From: Viscum album
Taxonomy: Eukaryota > Streptophyta > Magnoliopsida > Santalales > Viscaceae
Length of the DNA stretch: 64,000 nt
NCBI GenBank assembly: GCA_963277665.1
Contig: OY728142.1
Coordinates: 12,538,001-12,602,000 of the forward strand
Reading direction: 5' to 3'
The notes beneath the pieces are model-generated. The model was not told where the DNA came from, did no database searches, and saw only the letters and a program-made list of their open reading frames with translations. This document shows positions 13,181-25,302 of the stretch, one piece after another; positions within the stretch are counted from its first letter, which is position 1, and the number at the start of each line of letters is the position of its first letter. Both the position numbers and the translations under genes were made by a program.

Positions 13181-14869
13181 TGATGAAGCCAATATTTTCA
13201 CAAATTTTATTCTATAATTAAATTTTCTTGAAACCCACTACAGTGTTATTTAATAGGCATTTATCATGTTTTTAGGTGTTTGTGTTATTATGAGCTCAAA
13301 TGTAAAAATGGAATAATTCTATGATTTTTAAATATTTTCAGGACTTTGTTATTTCAATTATATCATTTCAAATATTGATCCAAATTGTGAGATTGTTTTT
13401 TTTAGGATCCCTTATGTTATTGGATAAATAACAATCAACTAGACCAGATCATGAATCAAACATCTATGGCCCCAAATAAATCTTTCTTTGTGGAAAGTTT
13501 TTCTGAACTGCAGGTGGACCCCATTGCAGTAATGGACCCATAAATCCTGATCAACATATCTAAATTAATTTATTCCACTTTTATTGGAAATGAAATTCAG
13601 ATACTTGAATCCATGTAAAATTTCAATTGAAAATTCATTCATTATAGAATATATTGAATGAGTCAAATAAGGAAAAAAATTAGAAAATTATTTACAAAAA
13701 AACGTGTATTCAGTGATTAAATCAGAACTATCTAACCACATCTCAAAATTCACTAAACATTGTAGGGTCAATAGAAAATTCAATTTTAAAAAACTCTTAA
13801 GAAGAATATAGGGGATGATTTGGCTATTCATAGGGGATAGCTGACGTGTAACCCAAGTGCATGTGGTGTACCTATCAACACACAGATTGCGACGCAAATG
13901 CAAATTCAAAAGACACTATAGAAAACATAGATCTGAAGAACACGACATGTACCCCAGGTACACATTTTGAAGACGACGGGATTCTGAAAATTAAATATGA
14001 TTCTTCATGATCCTCGTAGTATTTTTCCTATAAATTGAGGGCCATTCCACCCTTCCAAATAATTCTAGGGTAACCTGGACTACATGGAGTTGTGTTAGAG
14101 ATTCTATTCTTTAGAAGAGTAGTTCCACTTATAATCAAGACATGACTAGAAAATCTCACAGTGGTGGGGGGAGGTGAAGATATGAGGATTTTTCCCTTTT
14201 GAGTTTTTGTTTTTATGGTAAATACTTTTCATTTATATCATCCTAGAATTTTTTTCATGATTAAACGAGGTATCTTCCTCTCGTGTTTTCAATTTCTTCT
14301 ATCTTTCCTAGATTTTTTATCATCTTATGATTGTAAAAATATTTCCTTATTGTTTAAACTTTTTTGGTTAAGGTATCACCATTGAGAATAATTGGAACAA
14401 TTAGGCTAGATTTCTCGTACATATTTGGGTAATAGAACCACTTTCATATGAAAATAAACACCCATAACTGAGGTCTCGATATGGATTCTGGTAAAAATAG
14501 GTATATAACTTGTGGTCTTGAGTTATACAATGGATAATTTAATTGGAAGAATATTTTAAACAATCATAAAGGGAGTGTCCAAAGATCAATGATTTTCCAT
14601 TGCTACAATATTTTTCTTGTTCTTTCCAATTCGATTTGTTTTGGATTTTCCATCGCTAACGTAGATTTAATACTGCATTTTGATTTAATATTTCATAATA
14701 AAAATCACCCCATATTTATTAAATAAGTTAGTTTTATTAAATAATGACAAAAAAAGTAGTGTGTTGTGAGAGGCCTCCCTCTGATCAACCTTAGGGTGTG
14801 CCACTATGATGAATTTTTAGGAAAATATTAATTTAATTGAATAGTAGTTCATTCCAAATCACTCTATCA
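13181..14869 (+). repeat. Element B 3' LTR
   Basis: 1.69 kb, TGATGAAG to CTCTATCA, paired with 8668-10360. The two copies differ by scattered substitutions and small indels along the whole length, so the insertion is not recent. Contains the dyad ACACGACATGTAC at 13940-13952, a motif type also found in element A. A short minus-strand frame at 13688-13909 has no family resemblance and is taken as chance. Confidence 0.85.
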
Positions 14870-14938
14870 TAACCCAATGAATGAAAAATGAGCTAAGAAA
14901 CCCTTTACCTCACACTTCTCTTTAGTTGATTGTTATTT
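14870..14938 (-). repeat. Element O right LTR, segment 2
   Basis: A 69-bp island of element O between elements B and A. Its text (CCCAATGAATGAAAAATGAG, then GTTGATTG) matches the left LTR at 3219-3290. It begins with B's target duplication TAACC and ends with A's target duplication TATTT (14934-14938). Confidence 0.75.
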
Positions 14939-16871
14939 TGTAGGTTCTGGGTGCAGCGGAAGCGCATTGGTGGGTTTTCCCAACATTAATTTTAGCGTTA
15001 AAAAATGTTCAATCTGAGGTCTGTCGTGATAATAAAACACCATATCTTCGGAATAGAACGAAGAATGAAAAATAAAAGAAGTGTCCTGGAACTATTTAGA
15101 GGATCATCATATGTTGGTTATAATTAATTTAATTAAATGAAAATAATTACCTATATGGAATTCTTTCTTCATTGATTTCTCCAGTCACGATCTAATGTTG
15201 TATGCTATTGTGTCATAGAATCCAAGTGTAGGATTCATCTAGCAGTGATCCAAATGTTCCCCACGTATATCTGGATGTTGTCGAAGGGATCTCCAAGTGC
15301 TATTGTAGAATAGCCTTCGCTTGTGATGTCCGCCTTCGATCACCTTGATCTGGTAGAGGTTGATCTCGCTATCGTAATTTGAGAGAGTTCTTGGTGGAAA
15401 GGGAATTCTCTCTTGGCTTGAGATCTTTTCCAAATCTGTTGTGCACCACCACAAAATGGCTAGGCTCATGAGAAATCTATAATTGGGATTTTAATTACAT
15501 AGAATAATAAAATGAATTAATTACCCGAAATTATTTAAGCATTTCATTTAATTCTTAGTAATACCCCATATCTAATAATAATAGTTGACTATTATTATTA
15601 CTAGACATGTGCCCAGTGAATTACACCTAATATCATTTAATTAAATAAAAAATATTATTTTTCACAAATCTCGAAAAAGAAAACTACACGGCGTGTATAT
15701 ATTAATATACACAGCATGTACTTTTATTTTCCATTTTTCTTTATTTCCTCCACCAAATTTATTAGACCTTGAGTAATGGATATTTATTGCTCAAATAAAT
15801 GTAACTACATTACTCGCTAATAAATATATATTATTTCTCCCACAATATATTCTCTCGAATAACTATTTTCGAAATAAATTTGATCAGGCATCCTTGAATA
15901 ATTATTAAACCACAGTCAGGAATAATCTTTATTCAACTTCTTAAATTAATATTTAACTGAGATATATGGGCACACTTAGTGTGTGACCCTCTAGTCCTCT
16001 TTCTTAGTGGCATTAGGCAAAGCCTGCCTAAAGTCCAAGGTTAGCATCTAGAAAAATGCCAAGGCACCCATAGGGAAATAAGTAAATGCCACAATGACGT
16101 GTCACCTCCTACAAACGCTTACCATGTAATATAATCTCTTTGTCACGATATCTCTAATCAAGCAGTTTGCATGCTACTACCATCAACCCATGTGCTCAAT
16201 TATTCTTTCTTTGACTTCCCAGAATTGAACTTGCCCATTCCTTACCATGGACATGGATTTATTTAGGCTATATCAATTTCATCAAAGGGCTTGTGATATC
16301 TACTTCCATTATGGAATGGAAGGGACAAATCCTTTCTCGCATTATCTATTAATGCATTATTACTTGTGACACACCCAACATATCCTACCTTCCTGCGAAT
16401 AGTGTGTCGTCACAGTTTTTTCATCAATACATCTAAGTGCGTGAGTTTTAATACCCATTAATAATAATCTTAATGTATAAGGACCAATACACATGTTCCT
16501 AGACAGGAACATCCAATGACACTATGGAATGTGGATTTCCTACTGGAGGGTCTCGTTCTCATAATATCCTCCCGGATATTACAAAGGGAGCACACCATGA
16601 TAAGGTGCTCAAATATTTATGAGTCCTCGCCCCTAATGACCTTGTTCCCCTCAAATAACATCATCCGTCCATAGAACATATATTCAAAAACAATGTTATG
16701 TCACTTCTAGGTTCTCATCATAGTAGGGATCCGTTATGACCCTTTTACGCAACAGATATCCTTAGGACATCATCACTTGCATTATCATGAAAAATAATAA
16801 TCAAGATGTGATAAGGTATTTATTAATGAATAAAGTACAAAGTAGTTTGTTCTACGACACCGAATTTAATA
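14939..16871 (-). repeat. Element A 3' LTR
   Basis: Aligns with about 22972-24906 over its length. Shared anchors include the run near 16805 (GATAAGGTATTTATTAATGA) and the block near 16520 (ACTATGGAATGTGGATTTCC). The inner end reads, on the minus strand, TATTAAATTCGG where the other LTR has TGTTGGATTTGG, so the leading TG has mutated. It carries an ACACGGCGTGTA palindrome at 15686-15697. Short frames within it (for example 15239-15469) are not genes. Confidence 0.85.
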
Positions 16872-16882
16872 GTCTCCCACTT
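16872..16882 (-). promoter_or_regulatory. Element A polypurine tract
   Basis: On the minus strand AAGTGGGAGAC lies between the end of RNase H and the 3' LTR start. AAGTGGGAGA-type tracts are characteristic of plant copia elements, and this one fixes the LTR boundary. Confidence 0.75.
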
Positions 16883-16889
16883 GTACTAG

Positions 16890-18600
16890 ATAAAACTACT
16901 AACAACCTTTAACCCGCTAGCTCTTACATGATATTCATTCTTCTGATGAGATAGGCCTTTAATCATGGGGTCCATCACGTTCTCTTCTGTGGACACTCTG
17001 CTCACTACAACTTCACCTATTTGATTGAAATACCTTAATAGTTAATACTTTTGCAGTATGTGATTTGTCTATTGATGTGACCTTGGTTCTTTTGCAAGAG
17101 CCACCACTACAGTATTATCACAATAAAACGTGATAGGATCTTTACTACTAGGCACCACATCAAGCTCCTGGACAAAGTTTAGAATCCATACGGCTTCCTT
17201 GGCTGCATCATAAGCCACTATATATTTGTACTCTATTGTAGAATCAGCGACAACTACCTGCTTTAAACTCTTCCATCACACAGCTCCTCCATTGAGAGAG
17301 AAAACATATCCACATTGTGCCTTTAGATCATTCTGATCTGTCTGAAAACCAACATCAGTATACCCTCTTATGACAAGCTCCTTGTCTCCTCCATACACCA
17401 GGAACATATCCTTAGTTCTTCTACTTAAGGATAGTCTTAACAGCAGTACAATGTTGTTATCCAAGATCTTGTTGATATATTCCTACCTTTATCAGTGCAT
17501 AGGCAATATCAAGCCAGGTACATAACATGGCATACATGATGGATCTATAGCTAAAGTGTATGGGATCTTACTCATTCTATCTTTCTCTTATTGTGTCTGA
17601 GGACACATTTTCATAAAAAGATGCAGGCTATGTGACCCTAGAACCAATCTCCTCTTGGATTGTTCCATACTAAATCACTTTAGTATCTGGTCAATGTATG
17701 TACCCTGACTTAGTCCAAGCAGCCTCTTGGATCTATCAAGAATGATCTTGATCCCTATAATGTCGGCTGCTTCACCCAAGTCCTTCATGGAGAAACACTT
17801 GTTCAACCAGTCCTTAACTGACTATAAGACTGGTACATCATTTCCAATAAGTAATATGTCATCAAAATATACTACTTGGATAACGATTGTATTCCCATTA
17901 AACTTCTTATAAACACATGGCTCACATTTGTTCTTAATGAACTCAAATTCCTTTATGGCTTCATCAAATCGAATGTTCCATTTCTAGGATGATTGATTTA
18001 ATCCATAAATGGATTTCTGAAACTTGAAAACTCATTTGGCTTCACCTGGGGTCACAAAATCTTCTAGTTGTGTCATATAGGCATCTTCATGAAGGTTCCC
18101 ATTAAGGAATGTTGTTTTGACATTCATTTTCCAAATCTCATAGTCATGGTAAGCTGCTATGGAAGGTATGATTTTTATGGATTTAAACATGTCAAATGGA
18201 AAGAAGGTTTCATCAAAGTAAATTCCTTGATGCTATCTGAATCCTTTAGCCATTATCCTTGCTTTATAGGTGCTAACTTGACCTTCCATGTCTAGATTTC
18301 TCTTGAATACCCATTTGCATCCAACAAGATTTACATCAACTGGCTCATCGACCAGAACCCAGACTTGGTTCTGATACATGGAATTCATCTCAGAATTCAT
18401 AGCTTCTAGCTATCTTGTAGCTTCTGATATCTCTACAGCTTCCTTATATTAGATAGGTTCATCATTGTCCAATAATAATGATTCACCATCTTTGTTGACT
18501 AGGAAACCAAATCTCTCTGGTTCCCTTACCTCTCTTGAGCTCCTATGCAGTACTTGTGTTTCTGGAACCTCTTCCATAGGGACCTATGAAACTTGTTCCT
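16890..18600 (-). pseudogene. Element A reverse transcriptase and RNase H remnant
   Basis: The RT part (about 18350-17500) is broken by stops and frame changes, but its catalytic box is still legible as YFDDILLIGN around 17820-17880. It is followed by a segment reading MKDLGEA, the usual downstream copia RT motif. RNase H follows at 17464-16950. It includes GYTDVGFQTDQND (canonical GYSDADWAGD), so the first catalytic Asp position is retained as TD but the second is changed. After a stop come EYKYIVAYDAAKEAVW (TEAEY motif, decayed) and FYCDNTVVVALAKE. The region ends just before the polypurine tract. It would have copied RNA to DNA and removed the RNA strand, but it is plainly non-functional here. 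Confidence 0.85.
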
Positions 18601-19621
18601 ATACCAACTCCAGTGTATCTTGAGCATCAACTTCATCGAAGTAAATCTTTCTTCCACTATCCCTTTTGAGAATGTGATCCCTTTCATGAAATATGGCTTG
18701 TCTGGCGAAATCCACTTTCTTATCTGAAGGATTATATAGGTAATATTCTTTCGTTTCCTTGGTATATCCTATAATGATACACATCATGCCCCAGTGTACT
18801 AGTTTGTTTCCTGAGAAGGCCTTAACAAACACCTCGCATCCACATACATGTGTGTGTGACAAAATAGGTTTCTTTCCATTCTATAACTTAGAGTTAATTT
18901 TATTGGTCTCCTTAGTTGGTACTCGGTTTAATGTGTATGTTGCAGTTTGTAATGCATATCTCCAAAAGGATAATGGAAGATTTGCATGACTTATCATCGA
19001 CCTCACCATGTCCAACAAGGTGCAGTTCCTCATTTCACTAACACCATTACACTATGGTGTATTAGGAGGAGTGAGATGAGATAGAATCCCAGACTCTCGT
19101 AGAAGATCGATGAAATCTTGGTTCAGATATTCTCTACCTCGATCTAATCGGAGTTTATTTATCTTCTTACCAAGCTGATTCCCTACTTCATTATTGAATT
19201 CCTTAAATTTCTCTAAGGAATCTGACTTATACCTCATTAAGTAGAAATATCCATACCTACTAAAATCATTAGTAAAAGTAATAAAGTAAGAATATCCACC
19301 TCTAGCTTCTACTTGAAATGGTCCATATACATCTGGGTGCACCAATCCTTGAATCTTTGTGTCCCTTTCACCATGTCCACCGAAAGGCGGCTTGGTCATT
19401 TTACCTTGTAAACAAGTGTGACATCTATCAAGTGTTTTTATCTCAGTAGAGTCTAAATAGCCATCTTGGCATAGATTTGTTAAGCTCTTCTCGTTTACAT
19501 GACCAAGACGGTGATGCCACAACTGGGTGATGTATGAGTCATGTGAGTTTGTTTCATTATCGATTTCCAACACTTGATTTTCATAATTTAATACATACAA
19601 ACAATTATTTAAATGTTTCAT
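18599..19621 (-). pseudogene. Element A integrase with GAG-pre-integrase domain
   Basis: The best preserved part of element A. The open frame 19621-19052 (189 codons) contains the zinc-binding HHRLGH box (pre-integrase), CHTCLQGKM, and the integrase core. In the core, the first Asp is in LVHPDVYGPF, the second in TNDFSRYGY, and a DRGREYL segment corresponds to the DRGGEYLS motif that precedes the catalytic Glu. A second frame at 18862-18599 encodes the C-terminal part (GCEVFVKAF, GYTKETKEYYLYNPSDKKV), which in copia follows the core. The two are separated by stops between 19052 and 18862. The product would have inserted the cDNA into the genome. Domain order and spacing match plant copia pol well. 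Confidence 0.9.
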
Positions 19622-19727
19622 ACCATAACATACGTTTTTCTTATAAAAGAATCAACCCTTATTTCCAAACTTGAAAATAAATCCATCCATATCCAAACAA
19701 GATACAGAAATTATGTTCTTGGTAAAA

Positions 19728-19967
19728 CTAGGAACATAATAACAGGTATGTAAAACCAAAAATCATCCCAGTTAAAAATGAGAGGTGGTAATCGCCAATA
19801 GCCAACGCAGGTATCCTTGCACCATTGGTAGCTCGAATATCCACATATCCTCTAGAAATATTTCTAAATATACTTGGTTCCTGCATTTGAATACAAATGT
19901 GATCCCCACAAGCTGTATCTAATACCCAATGTGTAGAAATGGGAAGATTACATTCGATAACAAACAC
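19728..19967 (-). pseudogene. Element A aspartic protease remnant
   Basis: The frame contains WVLDTACGDHIC at about 19893-19930, corresponding to the plant copia protease active site WVLDTGCGSHIC. The catalytic Asp is kept, while the Gly after Thr has become Ala. Upstream in the same frame is a zinc-knuckle relic, CFACGKQSH, near 20010-20035, with an in-frame stop after the His and the last Cys lost. This protein would have cut the gag-pol polyprotein. Confidence 0.85.
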
Positions 19968-20778
19968 ACCTTTTGTGTCCCCATGCTTCTGGGTGAGGTT
20001 CCTCTTTTAGTGGCTTTGCTTGCCACATGCAAAACACACCGCCTCATGTTCCTTGCCCTACCTCTGGATCTTCCCCTTCTTGGAGGGACGGTGCTCGGGG
20101 GATTCAGACCATTTATAGGTCTTTTCCCCTTTTCCTTGTCCTTCCTTTTCTTATTCACCATAAGGAATACGGGTTTGTCACACCCCATGTCCTTATCTAC
20201 CTAGAGAATTAAGGTCAAAAGTTCTGATATAATCTTCTCATTGTTGCTCATATTGTAGTTGACAATAAAGCTAGAGAATGACATGGGTAGTGATTACGGG
20301 ATGAGATCTATACACAACTCATCTGGGAATTTAATCCCTAATATGTCCATGCATTCAATGTAGCAAATAATCTTGAATACATGAGTCCCAGCTAGCATAG
20401 ACTCTCTAAAATTAGTTTTAAAAAAAGAAATGGAGATCTCATATCTCTCCTATCTCGCCTTCTCTTGGTAGAGATCCGTAAGGTGAGACATCATGCTATA
20501 CACATCAATGTTTTGATGTTTCTTCAAGAGCTTATTATACTTGGATGATATTATGAAACATTGGACATTTGTGGAATCATCCATATGTTTTGCATAGAGA
20601 TATATTTCCTCATCATTGGCCTTTTTTCCAAGCGCAACTGGAATAGGATCTCCAGCACATACAATTTCCTTTCGTGGCGAAGGATGGTGTGTAAACGCCT
20701 CTGCCACTCTTGAAAATTGGTGCTGGTGAGAAGTTTTTCCTTCTCGAGTATGGTTCGCAATGATATGTTTGAAGTCAT
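19930..20778 (-). pseudogene. Element A gag (nucleocapsid) remnant
   Basis: The N-terminus at 20778 reads MTSNISLRTILEKEKL, then FQEWQRRLHTILRHERKLYVLE, the typical opening of plant copia gag. A frameshift at about 20640-20700 moves the reading to the frame ending at 20450. Further fragments lie at 20440-20215 (ESMLAGTHVF, then LCIDLIP, LPMSFSSFIVNYN) and 20188-19930, the last rich in Arg, Lys and Pro before the zinc knuckle. This start fits because it begins the conserved motif and leaves a leader up to the primer site. At least one frameshift and several stops make it a pseudogene. Confidence 0.85.
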
Positions 20779-22957
20779 TTTATGGTTGTTTCTACAAATT
20801 AATATGATAAAAGGTTCAGTACTTTATTAAGGTGAGACAAATAAATAAATTAATACTTATTAGTCTCCCACTATTTTATCGAAATCTAATAGCCCTCACC
20901 ATTGAATTTGGAATATTCTATTGCCTGAATATTCTAGTGGCAAGGATCTATATTTCCCTTCGTATTACCCCAACTAGGCTTGTTTAAGCAACTTGAAGGG
21001 TTTTAGGTAGGCATTCCAAATACCAACTACATTAACTCGCAGCTCCTTGATCTGCTGAGTGGACTCCCCAATCTTGAAATCCTTTTATTTTTTATTTCCT
21101 CAACATTTGCCTCTTGGTCAAACCAAGTCCAGTTGTGGCAGTCAACCCTTGATTTGAACCAAGTCCAGTCAACCCAAAACCTTGAATTATAATTCCCCAA
21201 TAATTGAAAGCACCCCAACTAGGGTTGTTCAAGCACTTTGAACTATGGTTCGATTCTAACCAAGATTATGAAAGGCTATACTGAATTAATATTTCTTTGA
21301 GGGATTTTATCCTTATACGTAAATTTCCATTTTATTATCTTTGATTACAAGCTTGTTAATATTATGTGGGATATACTTAAGTGATTAACCATGTCTATGA
21401 TAATTTTTATGCATAATCCGGTCTTATTTTAGTTCCATATTTCATGATTGTTTAATTCATTAATTGTGTGATCATGAAAACACACCCACAATAAATAAAC
21501 CATGAAACTGATATAAATGAAATAAATGGAATGATCATGAGCTTGTTCTATTGGTTAGTTTATCTAGAGGTTGATAAACTAACCCAAGACCTAGGGGAGA
21601 AACACCTTGAACCTTTCGGGTTTGTGTTTACAGCTTTCCACCTATCCACCTTTGTATATACTTGGATTTGTTTCACCTTGGTTTCTAACTTGAGCCGCCT
21701 CAACTATCTTGGGAGCTCCATCCATTACATATGCATTTATCTCACACGCAGGTGAGGGGTAAAAATGGGTTTTACATAAAAGAAACCTTGGGTGCGCAGG
21801 CCCTACATATTAATGAGGAGAAGGCTCGTAGGCCAAAAAACTCTATTTTAATAAATAAATTAAAAGAAACCATTAACATACAAAGGACTTGGTCTTTATC
21901 ATGATCATCCATACATGCAACGATATTTACGCATAAATAAAACTAGCATTCAATTATTTAATTGTTATTGTTTAAGATAAATCACACTAGAATCAATTAA
22001 TTATATTTAATTAATCAATCCTTCTACCTTAAACCCTTTTCTGAATTTCCTTGATATTCTCATCCATCATAATTTTAAACAAATAAATTCATTTAAAATT
22101 ATCCTTGTACATAACTTTTACCTTGGAGGCAACCTGGTGAATTCCTATTCATAACTACCCAATGAGTAAAATGAACATTACATAGATTGTTAAATTAAAC
22201 ACATATATATAAAACACTTATCATGTGTTGTGCCTCAGCTTTACGCCTGAACTATGGTACACGTCTCAAGGGTTTGTATAATATAATAATAAATTTTAAT
22301 AAATCTGAGTAATTTGGATGAGTACACGGCGTGTAGTTCCAATTACAGGGCCTGTACTTTTGTTCACCGTCCATCCGAAGTACACGCCCAGGGACATGGT
22401 GTGTTGATGTACTTCAGAAATTTTTGGAGTACAATACGTGTTTAGTGGGAAACACGCTGTGTAGTTTTCTGCATTACACGGTTTCCAGCCGGGCAAGCCA
22501 TGTATGGGGTTTACGGTCCAACCCTAAACCAAAGGGACTACAGGCCGTGTTCAGTTGGACCACATGGCGTGTAATCTGAAAACTTTGTTCCACCTATTCC
22601 TGGTCAACACACGGTGTCATAAATGACTTAGATTGGATCCAATACACGACATGATTTGGTGGATCAGTTAATGCATTGAACCTAGACTACACGACATGTA
22701 CTTCTGAATACACGTTGTGTATTCTGGTGTTGTACGGCCACGAATGTTTGGAACCTCCGGATGAGATCCTCTATTTTATTTTAATCAAAAATTAAAATAA
22801 AATTTTGTTTCTGTATGGTGAACGAGAAATGATAGAGGAGGAACAGATCTCGAGATTCAGATTTAAATAATGATTAAGATGAATTTAAACAACTAAATTA
22901 TTAAATGAGTAAATCACAAATGAAAAACTAAATAATTATAATCAACAATATAACCTC
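20779..22957 (-). other. Element A long 5' leader with palindrome cluster
   Basis: About 2.2 kb between primer site and gag start with no domain-bearing frame. The part nearest the LTR (22310-22730) holds a dense set of ACACG/CGTGT palindromes, listed separately. The remaining sequence includes a short repeated phrase (AACCAAGTCCAGT at about 21118 and 21157) but nothing else I can name. Short frames here, such as 21531-21755 on the plus strand, are not supported. Confidence 0.6.
22320..22725. repeat. Cluster of ACACG-NN-CGTGT palindromic boxes
   Basis: Within 400 bp there are about ten imperfect dyads. Clear ones are at 22324-22335 (ACACGGCGTGTA), 22452-22464 (ACACGCTGTGTAG), 22561-22573, 22608-22618, 22688-22702 (CTACACGACATGTAC) and 22710-22722 (ACACGTTGTGTA). 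Spacing is irregular (about 12-125 bp). The same box lies in both LTRs of element A and, as ACACGACATGTAC, in element B. ACACGG/CCGTGT boxes are known in several plant LTR elements. A protein-binding or RNA-hairpin role is inference. Confidence 0.65.
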
Positions 22958-22969
22958 CCTCTAATACCA
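22958..22969 (-). promoter_or_regulatory. Element A primer-binding site (tRNA-iMet)
   Basis: On the minus strand this reads TGGTATTAGAGG, one change from TGGTATCAGAG, the initiator tRNA-Met complement. It lies directly beside the 5' LTR, as expected for copia. Confidence 0.75.
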
Positions 22970-22971
22970 CT

Positions 22972-24906
22972 TTTAGTCACAGTGGAAACACGTTGGTGGG
23001 TCTTCCCAAATTTAATTTTAGCATTAAACAGCATTCAATCTGAGATCTGTCACGATAAAAAAAACGTTGGATCTCCGGAATAGAACGAAGAACGAAAAAA
23101 GGAAAGCAGAGTCTTGGAACCATTGAGAGGATCATCATATATTGTTTATAATTAATTTAATTAATTAACAAAAATTACCTTTATGGAATTCTTTCTTCGT
23201 TGATGTCTCCGCTCATGATCCTATGTGATCTATTGTTGCATCGTAGAATCCAAGTGTAGGATTCATCTAGTGGTGATCCACACATTCTCCATGTATCTCT
23301 GGACGTCACCGAAGGGATCTACAGGTGCTAGCATGGAATATCCTTCACTTGAGATGTCCGTCGTCTATCTCCTTGATCCGGTGGAGGTCGATCTCGCTCT
23401 CGTAGCTTGAGAGTGTTCTTGGTGGAAAGGGAATTGTCTCTTGGCTGGAGAGCTTTTCCAAATCCGTTTTGCACCACCACAAAATGTCTAGGCTCATGAG
23501 AAATATGTAATTGTGATTTTAATTGCATAGAATAATAAAATGAATTAATTACCTGAAAGCATTTAATTATTTCATTTAATTCTTAGTAATATCCCATGTT
23601 TGATAATAATAGTTGACTATTATTATTACTTGACATGCGCCCAGTGAATTACACCTAATATCATTTAACTAAATAAACAATATTATTTCTCATGAATCTA
23701 GAAAATGAAAACTACTGGGCGTGTATATATTAATATATATGGCGTGTAATTTTATTTTCTATTTATCTTTATTTCCTCCACCACATTTATTAGACCTTGA
23801 GTAAGGGCTATTTATTTCTCAAATAAATGCAACTGCATTTCTCGCTAATAAATATATATTATTTGGCCCACAATATATTCTCTCGAATAACTAGTGTCTA
23901 AATAAATGTGATCAGGAATCCTTGAATAATTATTAAACCATAGTAATTAATAATCTTTATTCAACTTGTTAAATTAATATTTAACTAAGATACATGGACA
24001 CACTTAGTGTATGACCCTCTAGGCCTCTTTCTCATTGGAATTTAATAGAGCCTACCTAAAGTTCAAGGTTAGTGTCTAGAAACACGCCAAGGCACCCATA
24101 TAGAGAGAAGTTAAAGCTGCAATGACATGTCACCTCCTAAGAACGCTTACCGTGTAATATAGTCTCTTTTTCACGATATCTCTAATCAAGCGGGTTGCAT
24201 GCTAGTTCCATAAACCCATGTGCTTGATTATTATTTATTTGACTTCCCAGAATTGAACTCGCTCAATCCTTACCATGGCCATGGATTTATTTAGTCTATA
24301 TCAATTTCATCAAAGGGCTTGAGATATCTACTTCTGTTGTGGAACAGAAGGGACAAATCCTTTCCTGCATTATCTATTAATGCATTATTACTCATGATGC
24401 ACCCAACATATCCTACCTCACTACAAATAGTGTGTTGTAATAGTTTTCGTCAATACATCTAAGTGTCTGAGTTGTAATACCCTTAAATAATAATCTTAAA
24501 GTCTAAGGACCAATACACACGTCAGTAGATAGGAACATCCAATGACACTATGGAATGTGGATTTCCTACCGTCAGGTCTTGTTCTCATAATATCCTCCTG
24601 GATATTACCAAGGGTGCACACCATGAGAAGGTGCCTCAAAGTTTTGGGAGTCCTCACCACTAATGACTTTTATTATTTGTGTCCCTCGAATAACATCATC
24701 TGGTCATAGAACATATATTCAAGAACGGTGTTATGGCACTTCCAGGTTCTCATCATAGTCGGGATCTGCTATGACCCTTTGATGCAATAGTTGTCTTTAA
24801 TACATTATCACATGTATTTTCACATAGAAGAAAAATCAAGATGTGATAAGGTATTTATTAATGAATAAAGTAAAAATTAGTTGATTCTAGTCCACCAAAT
24901 CCAACA
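22972..24906 (-). repeat. Element A 5' LTR
   Basis: About 1.93 kb, ending in CCAACA at 24901-24906 followed by the TATTT duplication. The inner edge near 22972 is less certain: the first 20 bases differ from the other LTR (which starts TGTAGGTTCTGGG), so a small deletion or heavy drift has occurred next to the primer site. From AGTGG at 22981 onward the two LTRs align continuously. Confidence 0.85.
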
Positions 24907-25302
24907 TATTTAACCTCTTGAATAGTGGTTTTAAATATGTAATTATCTCATACTAGAAATATATTAATATTTATAACATCATATATTATCCTTTTATGAC
25001 ATCTTATTCCCCATTTGTTATTAATATTTCAATATAACTATTGTTTCAAGTGTTACAAGCTTGGTTTTCTTACACATGTTTTCTCATGAAATTTATGGAT
25101 CCTAAACATAATATATAATTACATAATCTCCAGAATGGTATTAATGTTATAAATATAATTTTTTAAAATTACTCTTCTTTATAACCATTATTTAATTTTT
25201 AACACGGATAATGAATTACATCGCTTCATGGAGATTGTAGGTTGTACATATGCATGAGAGACATTATCATTTCCTTAATAGGTGAAAGGGTAAGGAAGTG
25301 GA
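24907..25302 (-). repeat. Element O right LTR, segment 3
   Basis: Matches the left LTR at about 3285-3690, including AATATTTATAACATCATATATTATCC-type text and the first unit of the ~188-bp tandem repeat (25200-25275). Starts with A's target duplication TATTT and ends with C's target duplication GTGGA (25298-25302). Confidence 0.75.

Larger units (their letters stand above)
8668..14869 (+). mobile_element. Element B: non-autonomous LTR retrotransposon
   Basis: A 6.2-kb element bounded by TG at 8668 and CA at 14869, flanked by an exact 5-bp duplication TAACC (8663-8667 and 14870-14874). Both LTRs begin TGATGAAG and are about 1.69 kb. The 2.8-kb interior holds a stop-riddled gag-like stretch but no pol domain. 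A purine tract (AAGTGTGTGGGAT) abuts the right LTR, giving plus orientation. The repeated AGTGTGGGGG-type tracts inside recall plant gypsy (Tat/Athila-like) elements, but without pol the family is inference. Confidence 0.85.
14939..24906 (-). mobile_element. Element A: Ty1/copia retrotransposon, decayed
   Basis: A 9.97-kb copia element on the minus strand. It is bounded by TG at 14939 and CA at 24906 and flanked by an exact TATTT duplication (14934-14938 and 24907-24911). LTRs are about 1.93 kb. Read on the minus strand the order is 5' LTR, primer site, a long 2.2-kb leader, gag, protease, integrase, RT, RNase H, polypurine tract, 3' LTR. Integrase before RT is the copia order. Gag and pol carry frameshifts and stops, so it cannot act autonomously. 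Confidence 0.9.

Noticed and set aside
17727..18295. Plus-strand frames at 17727-17912 and 18068-18295
   Set aside because: They are antisense shadows of the decayed RT of element A.
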